Part shown: one piece after another, positions 1-22,018 of the stretch
Numbering within the stretch: the first letter of the stretch is position 1
Layout of the letters: each line of letters starts with the position of its first letter
NCBI GenBank assembly: GCA_002005505.1
Contig: KV908698.1
Coordinates: forward strand, 58,098-85,597
Length of the DNA: 27,500 nt
Reading direction: 5' to 3'
Source of the DNA: Botryococcus braunii
Lineage: Eukaryota; Chlorophyta; Trebouxiophyceae
Position numbers and translations under genes: made by a program
Notes under the pieces: model-generated
The model's database searches: none
Told to the model about the DNA's origin: nothing
Seen by the model: the letters and a program-made list of their open reading frames with translations, nothing else

Positions 1-285
1 TCACTGATGCGAGGTAATGGTGAACATTAGGGTTTCACAGGCTTGCTGGAAGAAAGAAGATGCTTGCTTGAGTACTCGGGTGATGTGCTGTTGAGGGAAA
101 TCTTGTGTAAATGTAACTGTGTTGGGGTGTTCCTTTGGCACAATGCTAGCACTAGTGTAGTACTAGTGCTAGTACAAGTACTTGTGGAGTACTACACAGG
201 TCCTTTTTGGTGGCTGCAGCACGTGCACGGGGAAAAGGTCATAACGTCGACGTCAATAACTATGAATGGCGAGTGCCTCCTCCAG

Positions 286-625
286 GTTCTTGAAAGAAAT
301 CTGTGTCAACACAAGAAAGCAGTCCCTAGGCTCGTGTCCACCAGTGGGAACAACATATACAGAGCCCCGCACTTCCATGTCTAAATCCCAGTATACTGGG
401 ATTTAAACATGACAGTGCTGGGCTCTGTATATGTTGTTCCCACTGGTGGACACGAGCCTAGGGACTGCTTTCTTGTGTTGACGGAGATTTCTTTAAATTA
501 CGTACTGCCCATGGGAGTGCTTGGCTCGGTATATGTTGTTCACACTGGTGGACACAAGCCTAGGGACTGCTTTCTTGTGTTGACAGAGATTTCTTTTAAG
601 TACGTACTGCCCGTGGCCACGGCGG
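286..625. repeat. Foldback (inverted repeat) element with an extra direct copy
   Basis: Two arms of about 108 bp face each other around a perfect 22-bp palindrome at 383-404. The left arm (about 286-382) carries, inverted, the same sequence as the right arm (about 405-501): a CTCTGTATATGTTGTTCCC box, then GGTGGACACGAGCCTAGGG, then CTTTCTTGTGTTGAC. A second direct copy of the right arm follows at about 516-617 with a few substitutions, and a fragment of the arm end recurs near 633-648. Short open frames here are shadows of the repeat. The structure resembles a MITE or foldback transposon, but no transposase, clear terminal inverted ends or target-site duplication was seen. Confidence 0.7.
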
Positions 626-1612
626 GAGGGCGTGGGAACAACATATCCAAATCCCACTACAGTTAGCCAAGAGGTAATCACACCTCCTCTATGTCTAGCT
701 ATATAGCTGGATATGTCTTAATTCAGCGGAGTGAGACCTCTTCGAACAGAGTTCTATCACCACTTCCTCTGTCAAGCGCGCCATATTTAAGATCCGTAGA
801 CTCCATAGCCAACTTGCAAACAATTTCTTGCTCCAGCTTAAACTTTTTAGTTGTGCTGTCCCCCTGCTGTAGCTTCCCCCGCCCTCTAACATCGTGTATA
901 AACCGATGGGATTCCTGTGGGTCCCCCGGTGGGGAAACGGAGAGTCCTATCGGGCCCCATCCCCTGGGCCCGTTCTGTCGTCAAGCCTACTTTGGAAGCC
1001 CTATCGATACATGGCTGTATAGTGCTATCGGTAGCCTAGCACATCTCTACCCAGCAAATTACGATTTGATTACCCTGCATTGATCAATGCTGCTGTACAT
1101 ACATGTGTGCACGTACGGAGTACATGTACCGGTGTACATGTAAGGTATACAGGTGTACATGTACACATGTATAAATGTACGCATGACGTCATATGTTATA
1201 AATACGTCATATGCATGTATTAGAATTGTGCTAGTATTGTAATTATGTCGTATAAATACAGTGAAATCACAGCGCAGCTGTATACACGCTGACTATTGTT
1301 TTCTAAGCATGTTAAACAAAAACATCCGCTTAATGACTCTATGACAGTGCCCGAGTGCCTTAGGCCTTGGCATCAATTCCAGGGCCGGGGTCCAGCCCGT
1401 CTATGTGTACCACCCTGGTTTGCCTATCTTTCCTCCCAATGTCTATATACACAAGTTTTGAGACTTAGATCATTGAGTAAATTTAAATCTGTACGTTGTA
1501 TACAATGTCTGTGTGTACATGACGATTGCAGCCTCTATGTATGTTGCAAATCGACAATGTGAGCAATTTTGCGATATGGCAGCAAAATCACATGTTTTGG
1601 AGCATTCCAACG
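626..1612. other. Intergenic DNA, no gene recognised
   Basis: Open frames are short and show no recognisable protein. At 1096-1175 the sequence is rich in the self-complementary word TGTACATG, and at 1186-1213 the 10-mer ACGTCATATG occurs twice around a TTATAAATA string, with a TGACGTCA palindrome at 1184-1191. This could be a promoter-like patch, but no gene start follows it. The end of the region would hold the 3' UTR of the minus-strand phosphoesterase gene. Confidence 0.4.
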
Positions 1613-13264
<11,652 letters not shown>

Positions 13265-13659
13265 CTGAAAGATAACAACAGGTTTTTCAAAATTGTGCGA
13301 CACGCACTTCCACCTTGCCCGTACGAAGTCCCTCACTCCCGCTTCCTCGGAAAGTCGAAACACTCAAGATACTATTTTGTGGGGCAGTAGCATCAGGGGA
13401 AAAAATTAGATATGTCAAGAGATGAAAGTGAAGGACGTTAGCGTTTTAATATGTTTCTATTGACGTACCTCCATATCCAACTAAAAGGATCCAGCAGGTT
13501 ATGACTGTTGACACCAACTTAATATTCATTTGACATTGTTGGTTGTGATTTCATGTACAAAATGTTGAAACAGCATATGCACAATGCAGTATTACATCGA
13601 AGTTCCGCGATGGGCATCGTGGATGCCGTTCCAAGGTACCAAAACAGTACACAGGGGAC

Positions 13660-13791
13660 CTGACATAACGCGTGATCTGGGGTTACCGAGGTACTACCGA
13701 CCTCTTCAGATGCAAACGCCCTTGATCCATAAACAACTTGAACCTTACTCCAATCCGAAAATGATTTCAAAAACGCTACCAACCGCAACAT
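13660..13791 (-). CDS. Candidate upstream (first) coding exon of the TMEM62-like gene
   Basis: From an ATG at 13791 an open frame reads MLRLVAFLKSFSDW and ends at a possible donor (CAG/GTCCCC) at 13660 in phase 0, which fits the phase-0 acceptor of the next exon at 13264. The start is mildly hydrophobic, as expected of a signal or anchor segment, but nothing else supports it and the frame stays open upstream of the ATG. The true first exon could be elsewhere. Confidence 0.25.
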
Positions 13792-15640
13792 CGGCCAGTT
13801 CAGCCAAACTGTCACAGCAAAGAGGATTTAAACTGGTTGATGTTTCCTGATCATGGGCCTATCAACAACATTAGAGCTTCTGACTCCCTAGGCCTGTATC
13901 AAGACAGTCCTTATGTGAAGGGGCATCTGATTTTGAAACCTTCTGCGTTTGCAGCAGGAGCAGGATTTCTTCCTTAGCTAGTCCGGTACCCGTGCTTCTT
14001 ATTGGGGGGCAATGATATAGAATGTACTGATGTCCTCAGATCCTTCTACATTTTAAAAACATCATAACGTGCATGAACCTGCACTTGCAGCATCAGTTGT
14101 GCATTTGTCAATGGTCTACTGGAAGAATAATGTTCTTGCTCTCATCATTGCGGGCAGGACCATTTTTGGGTGCCCTACAATAAAATTCTTTAATCTACAT
14201 CAATGACACAAGAACTCGCAATATTGCCAATATTGCCAATATTGTTCATGGCCACGTTTTCAGTTGAGTACGTTTCCATGAGATTGCACACTCATATCTT
14301 ACGTGGTCATCATAGGTGCGTGGCGGTGCAAACCGATGCAAATTCTGTAAGTTCCAAGAACTCCATCGTGTCTTGCTCGCCAGATTTGAAATGCTATATA
14401 ACTAGGCAGCTCTACACTCAATTTGCAAAGTGTCACGTAGTTTCACTTGCTCACTTCCATAGACAGCCACACTGAAGCAAGCATGCAGACGATACAGCTG
14501 GCAGGCACCCCATGTACATTTGTAGGATATACTCTCACGTTTGAACGTCGACGTCCACCGATAAAGAGCACGCATGAAACTCACACCTTCATGAAGGTTC
14601 CTAAGTATATGGAGAGGCCGCGCATACGCATGCTGGTCGCACATTAACTGCGGCAATATGTGTTGATGCCTCCATCCGGAAAAAGACTTTCCACAACTCC
14701 ATGTCCACGTCGTGAGTTGTAGTGCGCTTGTCATTTGTAGATGAGCCATGGCCACTTGCACATGTGTGGGAACTACCAGTTCTTCCCACACACATCTATG
14801 TACGCATACACACTACCTTGGCAACGTGTGTCACCCCGCCCCCTCCCCGCCCCCCCCCCCCCCAAAAAAAAATCGGTATGGGGTAAGTAATGGCACACAA
14901 CATTTAAGTGCTACTGACACGTTCCTACCGATACGTGCCAGCACAAAGGTATAGGCTGTTGCAATTAGAGGTAACATGGTGGTTAACCAACTTTGCCAAC
15001 CAACGTTGGTCGTCGAATGTTTTCAAGATGCATATGATTTGCAAGTGTGCTATGATAATGTCTCGGAATCTGTGCTGCTGGGCTGACAAACTTGGCCAAA
15101 ACCGAGGCCCTAGGCGAGTCTTAAGCTTCATCCGATCAGGTGTAAATGCCGTGCGAAGTCAAACGTGACAGTATATCAATAGGACATGTCGCACGACATT
15201 TATAGAAGCCTGCGCGCCGGCGACGGCCGGCCATGGGAAGTGAAGGCGCTCCGTGAAGGTCCCTAGATGTTCCCTTCATGCATTGAAGATCTTTGGAGTG
15301 ACTTACATCTAGGCCGGTGCGCCTAGAGGAATGCACGTACCACCATTGTGGGCCTTATGGCCATAAGCCCCAAAGCCAAAGGAAAAGGAAGATGGCGGTG
15401 AGAGCACTAACCTCCACACCCTATACTCCCGGCTAAAAGTTCCAAGGCCAAAGCCCCATTCTTCGACTCTTAAGGGTTCGAGTTTCCAAACGGGGATGGA
15501 AACTGAGCGCATGCCTGCGCTGTACGTCCTGGGATCCGCATCTTCGGGGTGGAAGTAGCCGATCCCAAAATTGGTATGCTGACAATGCACGTACATTGTC
15601 ATCGGCAATTCACGTTGTTCGGTGAGCTATCCCCCGTCTG
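13792..15640. other. Intergenic region between two divergent genes
   Basis: No frame here resembles a known protein. Visible items are a triple CCAATATTG repeat (14219-14240), a poly(C)-poly(A) junction (14850-14872), and in 15300-15600 GC-rich promoter-like sequence with inverted repeats GGGCCTTATGGCCATAAGCCC (15350-15370, imperfect) and the one listed at 15582. The first exon or 5' UTR of the phosphoesterase gene may start here. Confidence 0.45.
15582..15599 (+). promoter_or_regulatory. Palindromic promoter element with ACGT core
   Basis: ACAATGCACGTACATTGT is an almost perfect dyad (6-bp arms ACAATG/CATTGT around CACGTA) about 50 bp upstream of the TATA box. The ACGT core is the type bound by plant bZIP and related factors; binding here is inference. 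Confidence 0.4.
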
Positions 15641-15645
15641 GTGGC

Positions 15646-15652
15646 TATAAAA
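15646..15652 (+). promoter_or_regulatory. TATA box of the C2-domain gene
   Basis: TATAAAA in a GGCTATAAAAGCG context, 94 bp upstream of the ATG at 15746. With the usual spacing, transcription would start near 15675-15682, leaving a 5' leader of about 65-70 nt. Confidence 0.7.
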
Positions 15653-15745
15653 GCGATTTACTGAGTATCTTGCAAGTTATATGTCCACCTGAGCTTGTTT
15701 TCGTATCCAAACAATTTGCACGGGGAAAGACCAAAGAGGGACATC

Positions 15746-15823
15746 ATGGCCGCTTCACATCGTATTATCATTCGGAACATTGAAGGAGAGTTCGTGAAGG
15801 ACAAGGACCTTATCGGGAAGCAG
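15746..15823 (+). CDS. C2-domain gene, exon 1
   Basis: ATG GCC GCT start in the context ATCATGG, then IIIRNIEGEFVKDKDLIGKQ, first strand and loop 1 of a C2 fold. Donor CAG/GTATGT, phase 0. Confidence 0.85.
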
Positions 15824-18800
15824 GTATGTATTCTAAGCAAGGACTGCTATTTGAAGGCTTTTTTTCGTGGGCCCTCTTACGTGTTGGTTGTCTATCGCAG
15901 GATCCTTTCGTGGTTTTCGAATACGGAGACCAGAAGACTCAAACGAAGGCTTTGAAAAGTGCAGGTAATTAAAATTTTGCATTTAAAGTTGGTATCTCAT
16001 TCATTAAACCATTGAATTGGCACATACGGACATTTCGGGACGGTTGCGGGCTAGGGACACATGCTGTTTGGAGCGAGGAGTACGCACTGGAGAATCTTTC
16101 TTCCAGTGTTTCCAGTGGACAGCTGAGAGTTGCTGTATACAATCACAACACTCTGCTCCCCGATGGCCTTATCGGTAAGCAACATATTGGCATTCCGAGG
16201 TGGCATCTTTTTGTGACAATTCTCTATTCGTTGCGTTCGTTGATTTCATTAAAGACGGGACATTTTAACCAGCCAAAATGTTTCAGCTTATATTTGTCAT
16301 GAAAATTTACAGGATGAGATTGTAGGTTTAGGACGTTTGGTGTAGTGTGCACGGGATTTTGTTCGCTCTCGGGCATATTAGAAAAGGGGTTCGTAGGGTT
16401 TTGCGCTCGGTATTTGAAGTCCATCCATCTCTTTCACTTATACTGGGGCTAACCACACGTCCTGTCTTTCAGGTCACGGCGCTACGGTCTTGAATGAAGG
16501 GCGCAATACCATCAACCTGGTTGACAAGAAGGGTGCTGATGCTGGCGTCCTGCGCTTCTCCGTGGCTGGTCATGGCCTCTTTGGCTCATCAGGAACCCGT
16601 GAGCACCACCACCATCACGGCACCGCGGGTGTGGCAGCTGGTGCTGGGACTGCCGGGCTTGCAGGTTTCCTACCCTTCTCATCATTGCCTAACCAAAACG
16701 CATGTGCTATCCGACTTTGTAACCGGCATTTACCTTGTTGTCCTGTTACCACGTACGAAGATGATTTTCCCTCCGGATCCGCTTGTATATATAGAAGGTC
16801 GTTGGTCGTTATTCAGTTGAGGTCATTGTGTCTTCCATGGACCCTGATTGTCTGCTATCTAAGGTTCCTTTCTTTCGGCTGTGTTTATTTGTCTCTGATT
16901 GCCGTAATTATGTAACGTCATATTACTTTTCAGTCTTCTCCTGCAAGCTAGGGCAGCCAGCCATCTTCTTCTACATAAACTTGGTCAAAAAACTGAATAT
17001 GCAAAGATTGCGGATTTTCCTTTGGTCTTTGACAATATGTACGCTGCAGAGTGCACATATTATTATCTGCCAGTCTTGCCTGCCCAGTACGCTTTTGGCA
17101 CTCCAGTCAGCATCTGGTCTTTCATTCACCTTTCTACATTTGATGTATTGATTTTATATACCGTCGACAAATTTTGAAGCCACTGGGTGCTCTTCTGCTT
17201 GACCACAATCATCTGATTTATTACCGAGCAAGGTCAATTGATTATTGTCATGATCAATGATGGGTGGTGTGATCTGCAGGGCGGGGGGTTACCACTGAGC
17301 GCACCACCGAGAGGGCATATGACAGCACTCGCACTGGCCATGGCGTCAACACTGGCAACTACATGAGTGAAGAGGAGAGGCGTGCTCTTGGAGTTGAGGG
17401 AGCCAGGCGCGGTGTGGAAGGCCTGGACATTCACGAGCGTGAGGGGCACCGGGAGCGGGGCGGTGTACGGGAGAAGCTCCACGAAGCCAAAGAGGTACGT
17501 GAATTTCGGTCAATTTCAAAGTGCTATTGTTAACACACGTCGTTGTCTGGGATGGTGTGACAGTACGCATGCCCAAGTTTGTTCTCGTTTTGTTTGATCC
17601 ACAGAGGTAGAGGTTGAGGCGTGCTTGCGCCTGCGGGCGGTGCGTGCTCAAGTTTCTTGTTGTGCCGCATGTATTGTGCAATTGCACAGTACTTGGCAGT
17701 ATACCAAGTCTGCGCAAGCGCACCTGTACCAAGAACGATATGTTATTTTTGGTCTGATCCATATGGCCAAGTCTATGCTTGCTTGCGCATGTGTTTGCTG
17801 GGTGTGCGATGCATGTTCGTAGAATTGTTTAAACCTGCAGGAATTTTCAGCACTTTGGAGTGTTGTTCCATAAGTTTCTCCAAGGTACAACCATAGTGTT
17901 TCTCCGTCTGCACAAGATTATCATTGGAGTCTTATATCTCTTGGTGGGATATGCATGTAGTAAATTTGCTTCCGGACTGATATGGTGCTCCGGAGGCAGA
18001 AATTCCTGCCTGTACTTGTGGCATGTGCAAGTGAGGGGGTGCAATCAGCTTCAAGACCCTGACCAGGAATACTTTTCAAATTTCCCATGCATGTGCATCT
18101 TTGCAGGAAGTCAAGGATATGGCACGTGGTCGTGACAGCAAGACTACCTCTGGCTACGGCACTGGTGAGTATGGTGCAACGACCTATGGGACTGGCACCA
18201 CTTCATTGGACAACTACAACTTCCGGGAGGGAGTTATTGAGCTCCGTGAGAGGGTCAGTGAAGTGTGCGACAGCAAGACTTTCGTGGTGATTGAGGTAAG
18301 CACTTTTAAATGCTCTTTGGTAATAATTCCTACTAGTGCTGCAAAAGTTTTCCAACTGCGGTGTGGTAGTCTGCTTTTCACCTTCACGAATTCGTTCGAA
18401 CGCATAGCTACTCAACATATGTGTTGTAATGCATAGGCTCTTAATGTGCAAGCTTGTGTAGGCACTTGCGATGAAACTTGATCATGATCCAAGTGGGAAG
18501 CAGCACTTGCACATTTCCTCTGTGCTAGATCCGTTGCTTATTGCTTGTCGCCGTGTTGTCGCGTTGAATTGAGAAGCATACGTACAGTTTATCTTTCTCC
18601 TGGGGAGCGTCCAACAAGTCTGTGTTGCACTTGTACTCTCTTTTTTTTTTTCCTTTGTGCGTTCCTCCATACCTGGAAGTGACATGCATGCATGTGAATG
18701 TCTTGCATCTTGCATCGACAGTTTCTGGTCTTCGATTTTGCGTGTTGGCTTGTATATTAGAGACACTGCAAAGGTATCAGTAGGACATACATGGAAACCA

Positions 18801-20807
18801 ACCATGCTAAATCATCTGAGTATCTTGAATGAGCAGTTTCTCGCTCATGTTCCGCTATTGCCAGGCCACGTGTTCATGCGCAGCGGTTGTTCCCGAGGGT
18901 AGTTGCAGGGGTTGTATGTGTGAGCAACTTGCTGTCTTTGACCAAGGGAAAGAGAGTGATATGTGGGAGATTGGAAGCAACTGTACTGCTTTGATCGTAC
19001 ATATCTAATTCCATGCACAGCTCCATGTGAGAATGGACTAGTCAGAAGTACTTAGACCACATGTACTGCGGCATTTTGGAACGCATGCCTGTCTGCTCAA
19101 GAGACTACTCAGCTACGGTCTGCAAGTTTGGTACGGATATCGGACTGCATAGTGTTGCGCAACACTATGCAGTCCGATATCCGTACCAAACTTGCAGACC
19201 ATAGCTGGATTAGTCTCTTGAGCAGACAGGCTAAAGTAAATAGTTATTATGTGCTCGCAGGATCGTCCAATCCAGAAGGAGATTGTGCATAGATTCATTG
19301 AGCACATTCCTGTGGAGAAGAAGTACCTGGTAGAGACCAAGTTTGCTGGTGAGGTTGAGAAACACACCGGGCGCCAGGTACGAATCCCTTTCGGAACATG
19401 TGGCATTTCGCACGGCTATTAACCTGGTGTACATCTGGAGGTTATCGTTTTCCATAAATGGTTATGACTTTAGTACATGACTTAGCGTTGTTGCGGTTCT
19501 TAACACTGAACTTTGTGAGCTTACTACCCCATGTATACAAGCGAACGGTATTGGCATTGATGCATTTCGCTGTTAGTGTTGATAGTTCATTGCCTAAAAT
19601 TCGCGTTGCTTGTTTATGTCATTGCTATGAGTTTGTGAGAACTCGAAACTGTCTCTAGGACAATGCGTGCAGGAAAATCAACATTAGTAGTTCGGTATGG
19701 CTTACACTTCAGCCTGGTGCCTGAAACCTGACTGTTCTTTGTTCTATGCAGTACGAGAGCGCCGGAACTACCGAGCGAATTGTGTCTGTTGCACAACCTA
19801 CCTCAAGTCTGCGAGGGAGCTCCCAAGCTGGAAGTGGAGCAGAGCTCCGGGTATCGTGAGGTCACCGAAACCGAACGCCACGTGACTGGAACGGAACGCC
19901 GCGCTATGACAGGTTCTGCAAGTACTGAGACTACTGGTAAGAGAATTATCATCTTTGGTAGCTGAGGTCGATGCAGCGCGTGGACACTGTAAAAGTACAT
20001 ATACTCACGGCAGGAGTAAAAAAGAGTATAATACGGTCTTTATGGATTGTTGATCATGTCCACGTTATGGTAACTCTCAACATGTATGCTCACTGTAAGT
20101 CACACCCCTTCGTCAGGTATGGTATTGCGCGATACGATTGGACTTGGTAGGATGGTAAACCAAGTGATTTGGTGATGTGTTGGTCGACATACCATATGCC
20201 TACACGTCATACGTGTGCACGGATATCCACGGATATCATCGATGTGTCACCGTTGCACTTTAGTCTAGATGATTACATGAACGATTGGTCTTGTTCCTTC
20301 AGAAGTTCCGCCATTTCAATGTGGTGATGTTAGTATAAGCGTCATGCGCGGATAATGTTTATAAGCGTAGGCGGTTAGGTCAGGCGTGTTCGTAATGTTT
20401 CAGGACGTGCGATGGATGGTATTAGGAGGGATTTCTGGGGAGGTGTTTTCCGCCCCCCCTCCCCAATTGTGGGATTGCTTTCGAGGGTTTGGCAGTATTA
20501 ATGGAAAGGGGATTTGACAGCATACGCGTGAAAATTTTGTTTGGGTGCAGGTGCCACGGGCGTGCGCGATGTCACCCGGGACTACCCAGTTACAGGAGAA
20601 ACTCACAGAGATGCCGGAGTGACTTCGGACATGGGCGGCGTGACATCCGGCCTGCATACCGGTGCTACACCTGGTACAACTGCCGGACACCGCCACACCA
20701 CCGAGACGTTGACTCACGGGGAGCGCGATGATGGACGCGGATCCGGAGGTGGTCTGCTTCAAGGCCTCAAGGACTCTGTCTCTCGGGTGACCGGCGGCCG
20801 TGTCTGA
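15746..20807 (+). CDS. C2-domain protein with Gly/Thr/His-rich and charged repeat tail (9 exons)
   Basis: Exons: 15746-15823, 15901-15964, 16055-16174, 16473-16664, 17280-17494, 18107-18295, 19261-19377, exon 8 ending at 19936, 20551-20807. With exon 8 starting at 19816 the product is 450 aa. Residues about 4-125 form a C2 domain (GKQDPFVVFEYGDQKTQTK, VWSEEY, GQLRVAVYNHN). A His cluster (H132-136) and a G/A linker follow. Residues 153-286 are rich in T, E, R and G (TTERTTERAYDSTRTG). Residues 265-325 are charged (TFVVIEDRPIQKEIVHRFIE, then PVEKKYLVETKFAGEVE). The C-terminus is G/T/H/R-rich (TAGHRHTTETL). The tail recalls hydrophilic stress-type proteins, but I do not recognise the full architecture. 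The C2 calcium loop 3 has N-x-N where D-x-D is usual. The likely role, membrane or protein contact at a lipid surface, is inference. Confidence 0.8.
15901..15964 (+). CDS. C2-domain gene, exon 2
   Basis: Acceptor TCGCAG/GAT, donor GCAG/GTAATT. Encodes DPFVVFEYGDQKTQTKALK, the DPY-type loop 1 end and second strand typical of plant C2 proteins. Confidence 0.9.
16055..16174 (+). CDS. C2-domain gene, exon 3
   Basis: Acceptor GGCTAG/GG, donor ATCG/GTAAGC. Encodes THAVWSEEYALENL and GQLRVAVYNHNTLLPDGLIG, the central C2 strands. The acceptor has a weak pyrimidine tract but fits the phase and the family. Confidence 0.85.
16473..16664 (+). CDS. C2-domain gene, exon 4
   Basis: Acceptor CTTTCAG/GT, donor GCAG/GTTTCC. 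Encodes the last C2 strands (NTINLVDKKG, GVLRFSVAGHG), then a five-His cluster and a Gly/Ala-rich linker. Confidence 0.88.
17280..17494 (+). CDS. C2-domain gene, exon 5
   Basis: Acceptor ATCTGCAG/GG, donor AAAGAG/GTACGT. Encodes TTERTTERAYDSTRTGHG, then MSEEERRALGVEGARRGVEG and a charged segment with E-R-E-G-H-R-E-R. Confidence 0.88.
18107..18295 (+). CDS. C2-domain gene, exon 6
   Basis: Acceptor CTTTGCAG/GAA, donor ATTGAG/GTAAGC, both phase 0. Encodes a G/T/Y-rich piece (SGYGTGEYGATTYGTGTT), then FREGVIELRERVSEVCDSKT leading into the charged repeat region. Confidence 0.9.
19088..19230. repeat. 143-bp near-perfect inverted repeat (hairpin) in intron 6
   Basis: Arms 19088-19158 and 19159-19230 meet with no loop at GTTGC/GCAAC. 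The inner 42 bp of each arm (19117-19158 and 19159-19200) are perfectly complementary; the outer part (CCTGTCTGCTCAAGAGACTA) matches with a one-base indel and two or three mismatches. It ends 31 bp before exon 7. Possible readings are a MITE or foldback element, or a small-RNA precursor. Confidence 0.92.
19261..19377 (+). CDS. C2-domain gene, exon 7
   Basis: Acceptor GCTCGCAG/GAT, donor CGCCAG/GTACGA. Encodes DRPIQKEIVHRFIEHIP and VEKKYLVETKFAGEVEKHTG, a strongly charged segment that looks like a conserved unit (EDRP...EHIPVEKxYxVET). I cannot name its family. Confidence 0.88.
19752..19936 (+). CDS. C2-domain gene, exon 8 (frame conflict; may start at 19816)
   Basis: The strong acceptor TTGTTCTATGCAG/TAC (exon from 19752) continues as YESAGTTERIVSVAQPTSS but reaches a TGA near 19855. 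The downstream frame, which joins exon 9 in phase at ACTG/GTAAGA, reads VEQSSGYREVTETERHVTG and is one base out. A weaker acceptor CTGCGAG/GGA gives a start at 19816 in the correct phase (GAPKLEVEQSSG). Either the weaker site is used, or this allele or assembly carries a one-base frameshift in 19780-19850. Confidence 0.6.
20551..20807 (+). CDS. C2-domain gene, exon 9 and stop
   Basis: Acceptor GGGTGCAG/GT. Encodes TGVRDVTRDYPVTGETHRD, a G/T/H-rich segment, then GGGLLQGLKDSVSRVTGGRV and TGA at 20805-20807. The short amphipathic C-terminal piece LLQGLKDSVSRV stands out from the disordered tail. Confidence 0.85.
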
Positions 20808-21251
20808 GGAGTCGTGGACCGGATCGAATGCTTCTAGAATCGTAAACGTTCACAGGACTCCCGCAGCCCGGAATCCTGTCTTTGAGCATATCCGCAGCTG
20901 TCCGGACTGCCTCTTTCAATACTTCCATCCAGACGACGGGTTCGTGCTGGCTTTGAGACTGCCATATTTTTAATCGAGTTTTTGGAATCATTGGAGGAAA
21001 GTCGACTGCTGTGCAGCTGATTGATGGTGGCTTGTCAGGGTTACAATAAGGGGGTTGTAAATGGTTTTGAGTTATCTAGTGACTGACTGGTTTCTTTTCT
21101 TTTTGGGAGACGGCGTTTGTGAGTTGCATCTATCAGAGCAAGCTCTTAAGGATGCCTGTTGTTTTGATGATATGTCTCCTGGTCAGTGATGTGTCTCGTA
21201 AGTGACTGGTTGGAGTTGTCGAACGTGCAGTGGTGCAAATCAAGCAGCGAA
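20808..21251 (+). other. 3' flank of the C2-domain gene
   Basis: Between the stop codon and the retrotransposon. Probably contains the 3' UTR and polyadenylation site; T-rich runs near 21090-21110 fit a downstream element, but no clear AATAAA is seen. No other gene recognised. Confidence 0.4.
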
Positions 21252-22018
21252 TGTAGTGTTGGGATGTAATTGGAGTCAGACGGAGACGGAAAGGCAGATT
21301 CGATGATTACATTCGCTGATCTTGAAGTCTCTTCGAAGTCTCTTATCTGCACGTTGCTGAGCCGTCAAGACCAACCCGCTGAAGTAACGCTCGGTAACGA
21401 GATATCAAATGACGATCGCCCTGACCTTCGATTGTACCGCCGCTGCTCGGAACGAGACCTCGAGCGCGGTTACATCTCCCCCCACCTCAAGTCTCTGGCC
21501 GTCCTCGGACAGACCATACTGCAAGCATTATACAACTGCATGCTGTCTCAACACAACTGAGCTACAATGATCCCTGTGGTACCACAAGGGCCCGTGTGGG
21601 TGATCACTAAGCTATCCAGTACCTGAGTAGTGACCAACTACTCCGCCATGAAGGAATAGCAGTGAGGTGATCAGTCTCTCAACTACCCAACAAGACGTGG
21701 ACTGGTGACGATGCCCGACTCGTCTGGACCGCTCCCATAAGCCATGGTCCTAGCAACTACAACGAGCTGCTCTTGGGGTTAGCGTGTAAGTAAGTAGCAA
21801 TGGCATCCGTGGGCCACGCACACACACCCGTCGGCTGATGAGACCCTCCAGTGGACCGGTACTCATCGACGCAGGGCTGCAGTCCCTGTACGACGCTGCC
21901 GTTATATGCAAGGTCACTGACCTGCTTAGGATGACCCATCTGATGTGCCCATTCATACGCAATAAGGAAAGTCAACGCGTTCCCCGTTACGCGTTACTCC
22001 TTTCATGCTGACGGTACA
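21252..22018 (-). repeat. 3' LTR
   Basis: The plus-strand left edge TGTAGTGTTGGGATG is fixed by its identity with the sequence at 27454-27500. The right edge is set at GGTACA (22018) because it gives TGTA...TACA ends; the poly-purine run lies about 30 bp further, so the edge could extend to about 22048. It contains no recognisable gene; ORFs inside it are incidental. Confidence 0.75.

Noticed and set aside
14402..14791. Minus-strand 129-aa ORF upstream of the phosphoesterase gene, considered as its first exon
   Set aside because: No signal-like segment, no fitting donor and no similarity; probably chance.
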